Shown here: piece after piece, positions 16,989 through 25,728 of the stretch
How the letters are laid out: every line of letters starts with the position of its first letter
How positions within the stretch are numbered: position 1 is the first letter of the stretch
From: an uncultured bacterium
Lineage (GTDB): Bacteria > Bacillota > Clostridia > Lachnospirales > Lachnospiraceae
Assembly: GCA_947177425.1 (NCBI GenBank)
Contig: CAMWUN010000034.1
Location: 1-36,477, forward strand
Direction: 5' to 3'
Length of the DNA stretch: 36,477 nucleotides
The notes under the pieces: model-generated
What the model was told of the DNA's origin: nothing
What the model saw: the letters and a program-made list of their open reading frames with translations, nothing else
Database searches by the model: none
Made by a program: the position numbers and the translations under genes

Positions 16989-17018
16989 TGAAGCCAGAGA
17001 AAGAACAGAGGAATCAAC

Positions 17019-18146
17019 ATGGACGAACAGGAAATTTTAAACCGCTGGCGGCTTGTATTGGGAAAGTATGCGTCAGAACAGATTTCTTTTTCAGGAAACA
17101 GTCTTAAGTTTATGGATATGGAGCAGGTGCTTGATTATCTGTATGAAAGGGAGTATGGGGAAGAACAGGGGATCAGGAAGGAGCGCAAAGGGGGAAGTGA
17201 GGATTCCTGTCTCACGGTGCCGGACTGGCTTTTGAAGATTAAGAAGCTGTTCCCAAAACAAACGGTGGAGATTATGGAGCGCCATGCCCTTGAGAAGTAT
17301 CAGATGACAGAACTTCTTACAGACCCGGAGGTGCTTAAGAAACTGGAGCCCAACAAAGAACTGCTTAAAACCATATTAAGCCTAAAGCATATGATGAAGG
17401 GCGAGGTGCTGGACGTAGCAAGGGAACTTGTGCGCAGGGTGGCAGAAGAGCTGATGAGGAAACTGGAGCAGGAACTAAAAACCTCCTTTTTTGGAAAGCT
17501 GAACAGAAATATCAGCAGTCCGGTGCGCTCTGTAAGGAATCTGGATATGAAAAAGACCATACGGATGAATCTGAAAAATTATGACAAGGAACAGGAGCAG
17601 CTCATACTAAAGCAGGTTTACTTCAGTTCCCGGATGAAGAAATACAATATGTGGCGGGTAATCATCTGTGTGGACGAGAGCGGTTCCATGCTGGATTCTG
17701 TGATTCACAGTGCAGTCATGGCGGGAATTTTTGCGAAACTGCCCATGCTGGATACGAAGCTTGTGATTTTTGATACCAATGTGGTGGATTTAAGCGGCTA
17801 TGTCAGCGATCCGGTGGAGATTCTGATGAGTGTCCAGTTGGGAGGAGGCACCAATATTGCAGGGGCGCTTTCCTACTGTGAAAAGCTGATTGAATTTCCT
17901 TACAGAACCATGGTGGTTCTGATTACCGACCTCTATGAAGGGGGTGGATATCAGAATCTTTACCAGGTCAGCAAAGGAATTATAGAAAGCGGCGCAAAGC
18001 TGACTGTCCTGACAGCGCTGGATGTCAATGCGGACCCTAATTACCATAGAGGCGCAGCAGCAGCCCTGGCGGATATGGGGGCATTTGTAGGGGCCATGAC
18101 CCCGGAGGAACTGGCAGAGTTCATGGGCAGGATTGTTGGAGGATGA
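17019..18146 (+). CDS. VWA-domain protein with intact MIDAS (YehP-like)
   Basis: A 375-residue protein with an N-terminal helical region (~1-200) and a C-terminal von Willebrand factor A domain. The metal-ion-dependent adhesion site is complete: Asp219-x-Ser221-x-Ser223 (DESGS), Thr278 (GGGTNI) and Asp304 (ITDLYEGG). VWA partners of MoxR ATPases usually bind the ATPase and present substrate through the MIDAS metal. It starts 30 bp after the DUF5682 gene, and the SWIM gene begins 7 bp after its stop. It is intracellular, as there is no signal peptide. Confidence 0.93.
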   Translation: MDEQEILNRWRLVLGKYASEQISFSGNSLKFMDMEQVLDYLYEREYGEEQGIRKERKGGSEDSCLTVPDWLLKIKKLFPKQTVEIMERHALEKYQMTELLTDPEVLKKLEPNKELLKTILSLKHMMKGEVLDVARELVRRVAEELMRKLEQELKTSFFGKLNRNISSPVRSVRNLDMKKTIRMNLKNYDKEQEQLILKQVYFSSRMKKYNMWRVIICVDESGSMLDSVIHSAVMAGIFAKLPMLDTKLVIFDTNVVDLSGYVSDPVEILMSVQLGGGTNIAGALSYCEKLIEFPYRTMVVLITDLYEGGGYQNLYQVSKGIIESGAKLTVLTALDVNADPNYHRGAAAALADMGAFVGAMTPEELAEFMGRIVGG

Positions 18147-18153
18147 GGAAAGT

Positions 18154-19899
18154 ATGGGTGACTGGAAAGCATGGCTGGCGGATGTGGATGATGATTATCT
18201 GACGGGGATTGCCAATAAAGGCATTGTAAAGCGGGCTTATAAGGATAAGGAAGAAGGCAATTATCAGGTTTTGTCCCTTGATGAGGAGGCGGAAGTAAGC
18301 ATCGGGGAGGAAAAAGTGGTAATTAAAATGCCCCTTGGGGAGAGCAGATGTTCCTGTCCCTCCAGAAGCATCTGCCGTCATGTGATACTTGGGATACTGG
18401 CGTTGAAAGAAAAGGCAGGGGCGTCCGGGCAGGAGCAGACGGAATGCGGGCAGATAACGACGATGCAGGACTTATGTCAGGAAACCCAGACGCAGGGCAG
18501 GGAAAATGTTCTGGCATCAAAGCTTATGGAGGAAATTGGGAATTTTCCTGATGCATCTGTCCAAAAGGTATTGGGAAGCAGGCAATTACAGGGGATTCTG
18601 GAGCAGAAAAAGGCATCGCAGGTTCCCCTGATTACTTATTCCAGTGTAATTACCGTGGAACTGGCAGGGATGGGACAGACAGTAAAGCTTTTATCCCCTC
18701 TGGAACATTCTTCCTGTACCTGTCACAAGAAGGATTTCTGTATCCATAAGGCAGTAGCCATCTTATGGTGCAAGCTGGAAAAAGGACTGGTCAGAGCGGA
18801 GAATCTGGAAGGGGAGGATTTGGGGGAGCCTCCCTTTGACAGGGTGCAGATAAAGGAGACAGCCCTGCAGATGAAAAACTTTTTGGAGGAACTAATACAT
18901 ACAGGGCTTGCAAGGGTTTCGCCGGATATACTGGATCAGATGGAGCGGTTTGCCACTATCAGCCACAATGTCCGGCTGGCTGAGTTTGAGGGATATTTCC
19001 GGGCTTTACAGGACTCTTACAGGAATTATTTCGATAGAAAGGCATCTTTCCGTACGCAGACTCTTATGGAACAGTTTTCCAGACTGTACCGGAGGGTGGA
19101 ACTTCTGCTGGATGCAGAGAGTGACGGGGAGATTGCAGAACTGGCCGGAGAGTTTAAGGCAGAGTACCTTCCGGCTGGAACACTGGATTTGACTGGAATT
19201 GCCATAGAGCACTTTGAAAGCCAGACTGGATACGAAGGGGAAACGGTGTACTTTTTGGAAGAAAATACAAAAGAGTGGTATACCTATACTTGGGCAAGGC
19301 CGGTTTTTTACGAAGATGCCAAAAGGCGCGGGCGGCAGGAGAAGGCAAAAGCGCCCTGGGGAATTCCCCTTTCGCTGGAAGGAATGGCGCAGGCACGCAT
19401 GAAGCTGACAGGGGCAAGGTGCGACTGCAGAAGGAGACTTTCCTCCAGCCAGGAAACGAAGGGGGAGCTGATTGAAAGCAGGGGGAAGGAAAAAAGCCTG
19501 CATGTGAAAGAGTTGGGCGGCTGGTATTACCGGGATTTTGGGAAGCTTTTTACAGAAAGGATAGGCAGCAGGAAGGCTTCATGGCTGAAAAAACAGGAAG
19601 ATGACAAAAGGGGGATGGAACTGGTATTCCTGCGCCCCGCATCCTTCCAGAAGGCGGTTTTTTCGGAAACAGAGCAGAAGCTTTATATGAGTCTGTATGA
19701 TGAAAATGGGAAGGAAATTGTCATAGAGACCCCTTATTCTAAAAAGGAAGCCTGGGGCATCCGGTATCTGGAGCGGATAAAGGAGGAAAGCAGACCCTGC
19801 TTTTTAGGTAAAATATATCTGCTGGACGGGAGAATCCGTATGTATCCGGTAGCTGTATTTGAGAAGGGAGAGGTGCTGGAAGATGGGAACGGTAAGTAA
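18154..19899 (+). CDS. SWIM zinc-finger protein with two SWIM motifs (YehQ-like)
   Basis: A 581-residue protein with two SWIM-type motifs of identical spacing C-x-C-x5-C-x-H. The first is at Cys66/68/74 and His76 (SRCSCPSRSICRH), the second at about Cys188/190/196 and His198 (SSCTCHKKDFCIH). SWIM domains bind DNA or proteins. I start at the ATG at 18154, which has GGAGG (18138-18142) about 11 nt upstream; the frame extends to a TTG at 18133 inside the VWA gene. The C-terminal part is rich in basic and aromatic residues with no family I recognise. The next gene starts 17 bp before this one stops. Confidence 0.88.
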   Translation: MGDWKAWLADVDDDYLTGIANKGIVKRAYKDKEEGNYQVLSLDEEAEVSIGEEKVVIKMPLGESRCSCPSRSICRHVILGILALKEKAGASGQEQTECGQITTMQDLCQETQTQGRENVLASKLMEEIGNFPDASVQKVLGSRQLQGILEQKKASQVPLITYSSVITVELAGMGQTVKLLSPLEHSSCTCHKKDFCIHKAVAILWCKLEKGLVRAENLEGEDLGEPPFDRVQIKETALQMKNFLEELIHTGLARVSPDILDQMERFATISHNVRLAEFEGYFRALQDSYRNYFDRKASFRTQTLMEQFSRLYRRVELLLDAESDGEIAELAGEFKAEYLPAGTLDLTGIAIEHFESQTGYEGETVYFLEENTKEWYTYTWARPVFYEDAKRRGRQEKAKAPWGIPLSLEGMAQARMKLTGARCDCRRRLSSSQETKGELIESRGKEKSLHVKELGGWYYRDFGKLFTERIGSRKASWLKKQEDDKRGMELVFLRPASFQKAVFSETEQKLYMSLYDENGKEIVIETPYSKKEAWGIRYLERIKEESRPCFLGKIYLLDGRIRMYPVAVFEKGEVLEDGNGK

Positions 19900-20257
19900 G
19901 GAGGAAGTCCTTAAGGAGTTTCTGGAAGAGGCGGGGGGACTGCTGGAGGAATTATATCAGAGCGGTTTTGATACGGTTCACGACAGCACGTTAGAAGCCT
20001 TGGGAGGAATGGGAAAGCTGGCCGGAGAGTATGGTATGGGGTATTTGTCCATGCTGCTGGGGCAGTTGACCGGAGGACTTGCCATGGGGCGCCATCAGAT
20101 GAAGCAGAAAAAAGACGGCATCACAGAAATTTATGTAAAGCTTAATGAATATTTATACTTATGCAGGGAAAAAACAGCCTGTGATACAGGAAAAAATTAT
20201 TACATTGACGGGGAGGAAAAACAGTATGATGAATCCAAGGGACATGTACAGCCGTAA
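19883..20257 (+). CDS. Small hypothetical protein in the MoxR cluster (124 aa)
   Basis: It is not a family I recognise. The protein is mostly helical: an acidic N-terminal helix (EEVLKEFLEEAGGLLEELYQ), a glycine-rich amphipathic centre (GGMGKLAGEYGMGYLSMLLG) and a polar C-terminus. The start at 19883 overlaps the SWIM gene by 17 bp and the stop overlaps the DUF4132 gene by 32 bp. That pattern of double overlap argues it is a genuine, translationally coupled component. The E. coli yeh set has, to my knowledge, no obvious counterpart. It could be an adaptor or small regulatory subunit. Confidence 0.72.
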   Translation: MGTVSKEEVLKEFLEEAGGLLEELYQSGFDTVHDSTLEALGGMGKLAGEYGMGYLSMLLGQLTGGLAMGRHQMKQKKDGITEIYVKLNEYLYLCREKTACDTGKNYYIDGEEKQYDESKGHVQP

Positions 20258-23200
20258 GCTGATTGAGGTAATTGAACAGATTAACCTGCCAAAAGATAAA
20301 ATGGCTCTTGCAGAGGATTATCTGATGAAGGAAGCCGGGGATGAGATATTGGAGCATTTTGAATTTCAGGATTTGTCAAAAATCCCGGAAGAAAAGTCCG
20401 TAAAAATGTTCCATGAATTAAGCAGGAAGGGACGGAAAGAGGAGGCTGGACGACTTTTCAGGCTGCTCTTTGCCATAGGCTGGTCAACCTGCTATCACAT
20501 GACGCCATTAGGCAGTCTCTATCCGGGTAAAGAAGCCCTGATTGAGGAGACTGACAAGCTGGCGGCGGTCTACGCGCCGGAGATTGGGATGCAGCAGCAC
20601 ATGCAAAGCGGTCAGACAATAAACCGTCTGATAAAATTGGTCAATGGGGATGCGGAAAAGATAAAAAAGGCAGTTGGATACCAGAAAAATAGGTTTGATA
20701 ATGGGAAGCTGGTTCTGCTTGCAGTCTACTTTATGATGAAATACGGCAGCCAGGAAGAAAGCGGCAAAAAGCCGGAGGGAATTTTAGGAAATATCGGTAA
20801 ACTTTTCGGCGGCAGAGACAGAGCCGGGACAGCGGTACCGATAGAGAAGGAAGATATGCCGTTGATGGAGCAGTATGAAGAAATCATTATATCCAGCTTT
20901 GGCAATCTATATAAAAATCAGATAGATCCGCAGACCCTTTCAAAGATACAGAAAGCAGTGCGTGATAATCTGATGACGGAAAAAGTATTGCGGCTGGCCA
21001 ATGAGGCCGGGCATGTGGACGCCTTTTTGCTGAAACTGTTAGGAGGCATGGCTTATCTGAACTTCCGGCTTTCCGCCACACTGAAAAACGTTGTAAAGCT
21101 ATGTCTGGCGGCCAGTACAGAGACGACGCTGGATGCTGTCCGTTATGTGAGTAAGGGGCTTTTGACGGATATTGGCATAGTGGGAGGAAATTTTGACCAG
21201 GTGTTTGGAATCGACAGCGGACGGTATCTGTGCTGGGCGGCCAATAAAAATCTTGAAAAAATTTTAAAGAAGCAGTTGGAAAGCAACCAGCCCTGCTATT
21301 TGAAAGTGATGAATGAGACGGATACGGAAACGGCTGGCAGGATGATTGAGGTGCTGAAAGCATCTGATCCGGAGCTTTGTGAAAGCATTCTGGCAAAAAG
21401 AAGCGGCCCGGACCGGGAAAAGCTGATGGGAGTCCTGATAGGAAAAGATTACGCAAACGCAGACCTGATAAAGGGATACTTAAGGGGGGAGACGAAAGTG
21501 GATGCCCTGTATCCCTATGCTGACCAGATTGCGCAGAAGAATACCTATTCAGGATGGCAGGAGCGCAGAAGTGTAAATGAATACAGGAAGCACTATCAGG
21601 ATGAAGTTTTTTACCGTAGATGTCAGGTATATATGCTGATGAAACATTACATATACTTTTTCCAGGACGATATGATGCAGGGGGCTGAGTTAAGTAAGCG
21701 GCAGATAGAGGAAATTTTCAGGAATTTTGACAGGGAAGGTCTTACTATTGACCGCCAGCTTTCCGGTTTTGCGCTGTTTTATGATTTCCTTTATGGGGAA
21801 AGGCGCAAACAGGATTTTACAGACATTGTGGAAAAGTGCTTTGACGGATATCTGTCAGAACGCAGGGAGGAAACGCTCAGCGCCTTTTCCGGGGCGGAAG
21901 CAACAGGACGCCTCCTGGGGCTCCGTGTCATGGGAAAAAATGCACGGGAAAATAAGAAGGAAATCCTTGCCTACACCCAGGATGGCTCTAAGGCAGTGAA
22001 AGAAGAACTCCTGCATATTCTCTGCCAGCAGAGGGAGTGGGAGGAAGAAGTGACAACTCTTTTGGCATCCAAAAAGGCGGCAGAGCGGGAACTTGCTATC
22101 AAGACCCTTCTTAGCTGGCAGGAGCAGGGGAAGGATTATCAGGAACTGTTCAGGCAGGCTCTTGAAAAGGAGAAAAACAACAAGATAAGGGAACTTTTAA
22201 GCAATGCCCTTCAGATAGAGCCGGAAAAGGGCAGCGGCGCCAAAGCCCTGGCGCAGGGGGATTTGGTAAAGGAACTGCATAAGGGCGGCAAAAAGCGTTC
22301 CCTTGCATGGGCTTACGAGACGCCTTTTTCAGAGGTACACAGGTTAAACGGGGAACCAGCCCATGAAGAATACCTTCAGGCAGTTCTTTTGTGCTATGCC
22401 TCCGCTGGCAGGTGCGGAATCAGTCAGAATGCCGCCATTCTGGCACAGGATTTAAATCAGGAAGAATTGGCTGTTTACATGAACGAACTTTTTGACAAAT
22501 GGCTGGAAGCAGGGGCGGAAGCGAAAAAACGCTGGGTACTCTACGCATCGTCCATACATGGCGGCCCGGAGATTATCAGGAAACTCCAGCACCAGATTCA
22601 GGAATGGCCCCAGCACGCAAGAGGCGCCATTGCATCGGATGCAGTCTGGGCGTTGAGTTTAAATCCCCTGCCCCAGGCGCTTTTGATTGTGGACGGCATT
22701 GCCCGGAAATTCAAATTCAAACAGGTGAAGGCGGCCGCAGGAAAGGCGCTGGAATTTGCCGCCGAACAGCTTGGCATCACCAGTGAAGAACTGGCAGACA
22801 GAATTGTTCCTGACCTGGGATTTGATGAAAACGTGGAGAGAAGCTTTGATTATGGTGGGCGTGCCTTTAAGGTCACAATTACCCCGGAACTTGAGATAGA
22901 GATTTTTGATGAAACGGGAAAGAAGCTGAAAAATATGCCTGCCCCCGGCAAGCGGGATGATGAGCAGAAAGCCAAAGCTTCCTATGAGGAATTTAAGCAG
23001 ATGAAAAAGCAGATGAAGATGACCGTCACAAGTCAGAAGATGCGTCTGGAGCAGGCTTTGTCTACAGGAAGGGAATGGAATGTGGATGCATGGAAAAACC
23101 TTTTTGTGAAAAATCCTGTGATGCATCAGTTTGCCATTGGCTTGATCTGGGGAATCTATGAAAACAAGAGACTGGTTCAAAGCTTCCGCTATATGGAGGA

Positions 23201-23798
23201 CGGCTCTTTTAACACCCAGGACGAGGAGGAGTATGAACTTCCGGCAGAAGGAAAAATAGGTCTGGTGCATCCCATTGAACTGGATGAAGAGGGGAAAAAA
23301 GCATGGCAGGAACAGCTTGAGGATTATGAAATCACCCAGCCTGTGGAACAGATAAAGCGTTCTGTATACCGTATTACAAAGGAAGAGGAAAACAGCCAGA
23401 GCCTGGAACGTTTCGGGGGCTGTATCATAAATGATTTGTCATTGGGGGGAAAACTCCTGGGGGCCGGCTGGTACCGGGGGTCTGTGATTGACGGCGGCGG
23501 TTTTGACACCTATTACAGAGAAGATACAGAAACCGGCCTTGGAGTGGAACTTCATTTCTCGGGAAGCTATGTGGGAGGCGAAAACGAAGAGGTCACTGTC
23601 TATGACGCAAGATTCTATAAGGCGGGCGATGTGAAAAGGGGCAGCTATGTTTATGATGAAGCGGATAAGGAAAAAGCATGTTTCCTAAAAGATATTCCAC
23701 CCAGGTATTTCAGCGAAGCGGTTTTGCAGCTTACGAAAGCAACGGCCTCTGCCAAAGAGAGAAATGAGAATTGGAGGGACAATTTTACAAACAGATAA
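20226..23798 (+). CDS. DUF4132 protein (YehI/MolR-like)
   Basis: A 1190-residue protein. A long alpha-helical, HEAT-like middle (for example ELAIKTLLSWQEQGKDYQEL around residue 630) leads into a DUF4132-type C-terminal third with W-K-NLFVKNPVMHQFAIGLIWG, FRYMEDGSF and IGLVHPIELDEE. The C-terminus carries two glycine-rich strands (LLGAGWYRGSVIDGGGFD and VELHFSGSYVGG). I start at 20226, where GGGGAGG precedes the ATG; the open frame from 20145 lies inside the small upstream gene. E. coli YehI is of similar size and neighbours the same set of genes. It is cytoplasmic. Function is unknown; the old link to molybdate regulation is weak. Confidence 0.87.
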   Translation: MMNPRDMYSRKLIEVIEQINLPKDKMALAEDYLMKEAGDEILEHFEFQDLSKIPEEKSVKMFHELSRKGRKEEAGRLFRLLFAIGWSTCYHMTPLGSLYPGKEALIEETDKLAAVYAPEIGMQQHMQSGQTINRLIKLVNGDAEKIKKAVGYQKNRFDNGKLVLLAVYFMMKYGSQEESGKKPEGILGNIGKLFGGRDRAGTAVPIEKEDMPLMEQYEEIIISSFGNLYKNQIDPQTLSKIQKAVRDNLMTEKVLRLANEAGHVDAFLLKLLGGMAYLNFRLSATLKNVVKLCLAASTETTLDAVRYVSKGLLTDIGIVGGNFDQVFGIDSGRYLCWAANKNLEKILKKQLESNQPCYLKVMNETDTETAGRMIEVLKASDPELCESILAKRSGPDREKLMGVLIGKDYANADLIKGYLRGETKVDALYPYADQIAQKNTYSGWQERRSVNEYRKHYQDEVFYRRCQVYMLMKHYIYFFQDDMMQGAELSKRQIEEIFRNFDREGLTIDRQLSGFALFYDFLYGERRKQDFTDIVEKCFDGYLSERREETLSAFSGAEATGRLLGLRVMGKNARENKKEILAYTQDGSKAVKEELLHILCQQREWEEEVTTLLASKKAAERELAIKTLLSWQEQGKDYQELFRQALEKEKNNKIRELLSNALQIEPEKGSGAKALAQGDLVKELHKGGKKRSLAWAYETPFSEVHRLNGEPAHEEYLQAVLLCYASAGRCGISQNAAILAQDLNQEELAVYMNELFDKWLEAGAEAKKRWVLYASSIHGGPEIIRKLQHQIQEWPQHARGAIASDAVWALSLNPLPQALLIVDGIARKFKFKQVKAAAGKALEFAAEQLGITSEELADRIVPDLGFDENVERSFDYGGRAFKVTITPELEIEIFDETGKKLKNMPAPGKRDDEQKAKASYEEFKQMKKQMKMTVTSQKMRLEQALSTGREWNVDAWKNLFVKNPVMHQFAIGLIWGIYENKRLVQSFRYMEDGSFNTQDEEEYELPAEGKIGLVHPIELDEEGKKAWQEQLEDYEITQPVEQIKRSVYRITKEEENSQSLERFGGCIINDLSLGGKLLGAGWYRGSVIDGGGFDTYYREDTETGLGVELHFSGSYVGGENEEVTVYDARFYKAGDVKRGSYVYDEADKEKACFLKDIPPRYFSEAVLQLTKATASAKERNENWRDNFTNR

Positions 23799-23837
23799 TA
23801 TACTATTATAAGATATCATAAAGGAGACTTTCTGAAT

Positions 23838-24386
23838 ATGCAGGAAAGAGTAAATCCTTTAACCAATGACTGCAGCTTTTCCGGTGTGAAACCCATTATG
23901 GCAGACTTACCATACCCGCCAATTCAGGTGAAGGAGAGGAATCTGATGTATGCCAATATGCTCAGCGTTGATTACTGCGGCGCTGTGTCGGAATTATCGG
24001 CAATCACACAGTACATCAACAATGAAAACCGTCTGTCCTGCCATCATTGTTCCATGGCAAAAACCCTTCTGGGAATTGGGATAGCGGAAATGATGCATCT
24101 GCAGAAATTAGGCGAACTGATTTTTCTGTTGGGGGGCACCATTGATTTTACTGCAAAATACCGCAATGGAAGGCCGAAAATGTGGACGCCGGAGTATCTT
24201 TCGATTCCGGAAAATACAATGCATATGCTGGCGGCCGATATAGAGGCCGAACAGGATGCAATCCGGCAGTATGAGGCCCATATCAGCGCAATCAATGATG
24301 AATTTGTCAATGCAGTGCTGAAAAGAATCATTGCAGATGAGGAATACCATATCATGCTGCTTCAATACTTAATGGGAGAATTATAA
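23838..24386 (+). CDS. Ferritin-like diiron-type protein
   Basis: A 182-residue four-helix-bundle protein. Metal-ligand-like motifs recur: SELSAITQY (~53-61), IAEMMHLQ (~81-88), EAEQDAIRQYEAH (~138-150) and ADEEYHIMLLQ (~167-177). This E-x-x-H pattern is typical of ferritin-like/rubrerythrin-type proteins. Four cysteines occur (Cys13, Cys49, Cys66 and Cys69), the last two as CHHCS between helices, which is unusual and could bind a metal. AAGGAG lies about 12 nt before the start. It follows the DUF4132 gene by 39 bp with no terminator, so it may be the last gene of that transcript. Likely role: iron or peroxide handling. Confidence 0.82.
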   Translation: MQERVNPLTNDCSFSGVKPIMADLPYPPIQVKERNLMYANMLSVDYCGAVSELSAITQYINNENRLSCHHCSMAKTLLGIGIAEMMHLQKLGELIFLLGGTIDFTAKYRNGRPKMWTPEYLSIPENTMHMLAADIEAEQDAIRQYEAHISAINDEFVNAVLKRIIADEEYHIMLLQYLMGEL

Positions 24387-24510
24387 AATTATCCCTGTGC
24401 ATGTATACGATTGGTTACGAGAACAGGCCGGTTTGAGACATTTTCATTAAGAAAATAAGGAAACATTACGATAGATAAAATGAAAAGGTCTTGAAACGGA
24501 GGGAAATTTT

Positions 24511-25155
24511 ATGAATATACCATTATTTGGCACAGGTAGCAGCTCCAATGGAATCTTTGCCGGGAATCTGTCCATGATGCAGGGGAACAGGCTGAAAAGT
24601 ACTCAGGAAAAGGAACAGCGGCAGCAGAAGACGGCCGGGCAGATAGAGTTCTGGGAACAGCAGAAAGCCAACCTTAAAAATATAGAGAGTGATACGTTAG
24701 AGGAAATTGCCCGGAAACTGGAAATGTTCCATAATTATGACGATGAAATTGCGGCGGCAAAGGCAGCTTATAATAATGAGCAGATGTTCCACATTCTGGA
24801 CGAAGCCAGAGAGCAGGGCGAAAAGATTGCCGAAGCTGTGGAGAAGACCGAACCCAAGACTCCCGAAGAGAGGAAAGAGGAACTTGTGGAGGAAGCACTT
24901 GGAACCGACGAGGAGAAAGGTGTTTTATCGGAAGTTATGGATGAAATTCTGGAAGAGGTCACGGAAATCGTGGAAGAAATCGGCGAAAACGCGGAAACCC
25001 TGACCCAGGAAATGCAGGAGGAATTTACAGATAAGATGGCGGAAAATGCGGAGGAGATGGCGGCCCTGACAGAGAGAGGGCAGGCTCTCTCAGAACAGGA
25101 ACTTGCCGGAATAAAAGCGGAGATGATATATAAGAGGTTTGATATCCGTATCTGA
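24511..25155 (+). CDS. Hypothetical coiled-coil protein (214 aa)
   Basis: It is strongly acidic, Glu/Lys/Ala/Gln-rich and almost entirely helical. After a Gly/Ser-rich N-terminal segment (FGTGSSSNG) come long heptad-like helices (residues ~30-110 and 125-200). No cysteines, signal peptide or membrane segments are seen. CGGAGGGA precedes the ATG, so translation is likely. I do not recognise a family. The stop lies directly against the transposase remnant at 25175. Confidence 0.7.
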   Translation: MNIPLFGTGSSSNGIFAGNLSMMQGNRLKSTQEKEQRQQKTAGQIEFWEQQKANLKNIESDTLEEIARKLEMFHNYDDEIAAAKAAYNNEQMFHILDEAREQGEKIAEAVEKTEPKTPEERKEELVEEALGTDEEKGVLSEVMDEILEEVTEIVEEIGENAETLTQEMQEEFTDKMAENAEEMAALTERGQALSEQELAGIKAEMIYKRFDIRI

Positions 25156-25174
25156 CCTTTCTCTGGCAATGGTA

Positions 25175-25397
25175 TGTTGATTTCTTCCGCACAGGATTCG
25201 TTTTCGGGAAGGTTTGTTATGATGTTCTCATATGTGCCGTTGCCGGTGGGGAAACGCAGGACACGAAAGGATATTTCATATTCTGCATATCCTTCATTCT
25301 GGAAATAGTCGAAAGCCACCTTTTTGCAGATGTGCCGGTACTGGTCTTCTGATTCGGGATGCAGGTATTTCTTTTTCGCATGGGCTGGATGACTGCG
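25175..25397 (-). pseudogene. IS4-type transposase fragment
   Basis: Read on the minus strand, about 74 codons encode a recognisable internal piece of an IS4-like DDE transposase. It contains KKYLHPESEDQYRHICKK, FDYFQNEGYAEYEISFRVLR and NGTYENIITNLPENE. In intact relatives this is followed by the region with the catalytic Glu (..LRWGIETSFRELK..), which is missing here. A stop (TGA at 25400-25398) closes the frame upstream and there is no start codon or remaining catalytic Asp. It is a decayed insertion-sequence relic next to repeat copy D. Confidence 0.8.
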
Positions 25398-25474
25398 TCA
25401 GTATAGACCCTATTCAGGAACTAACTCGGCAGCTTAACTAACTGACATTGGGAGTGAACAGTAACCACTGTTAC

Positions 25475-25607
25475 GTTACTGCTCACTCCGTGACCAGTAA
25501 CATGCAAAAATCCATCGAAAATTGCCTTCGGCAATGGGATTTTTGCACTCTTGAATCATTTTCTTACGACCAGCGCAGTAAATGCGCAGGTCTGTGTGAA
25601 CAGTAAC
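25475..25607 (-). repeat. MITE-like intergenic repeat, copy D (complete, inverted, 133 bp)
   Basis: In reverse orientation it matches copy B almost throughout. On the + strand it begins GTTACTGCTCAC and ends GTGAACAGTAAC. It is flanked by the exact 8-bp direct repeat ACTGTTAC (25467-25474 and 25608-25615). A further solitary end, GTGAACAGTAAC, lies at 25454-25465, one base before the left duplication. Confidence 0.9.
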
Positions 25608-25634
25608 ACTGTTACAATAAAAGTGCCATCCATG

Positions 25635-25674
25635 AACACATGTAGTTTACAACTACATGTGTTTTGTGTATAAT
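25635..25674 (+). promoter_or_regulatory. glmS promoter with overlapping palindromic operator
   Basis: TTTACA (25646-25651), 17 bp and TATAAT (25669-25674) form a strong promoter. AACACATGTAGTT (25635-25647) and AACTACATGTGTT (25651-25663) form a perfect 13-bp inverted repeat around a 3-bp centre, covering the -35. This suggests a dimeric repressor. The ACTACATGTRGT-like content resembles operators of BlaI/CopY-type winged-helix repressors, but the regulator is not identified. Confidence 0.75.
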
Positions 25675-25728
25675 AGCATTTGACGAACATTGGAAATTAA
25701 ATAGAGATTGTCATTGTTTCCCTAATCT

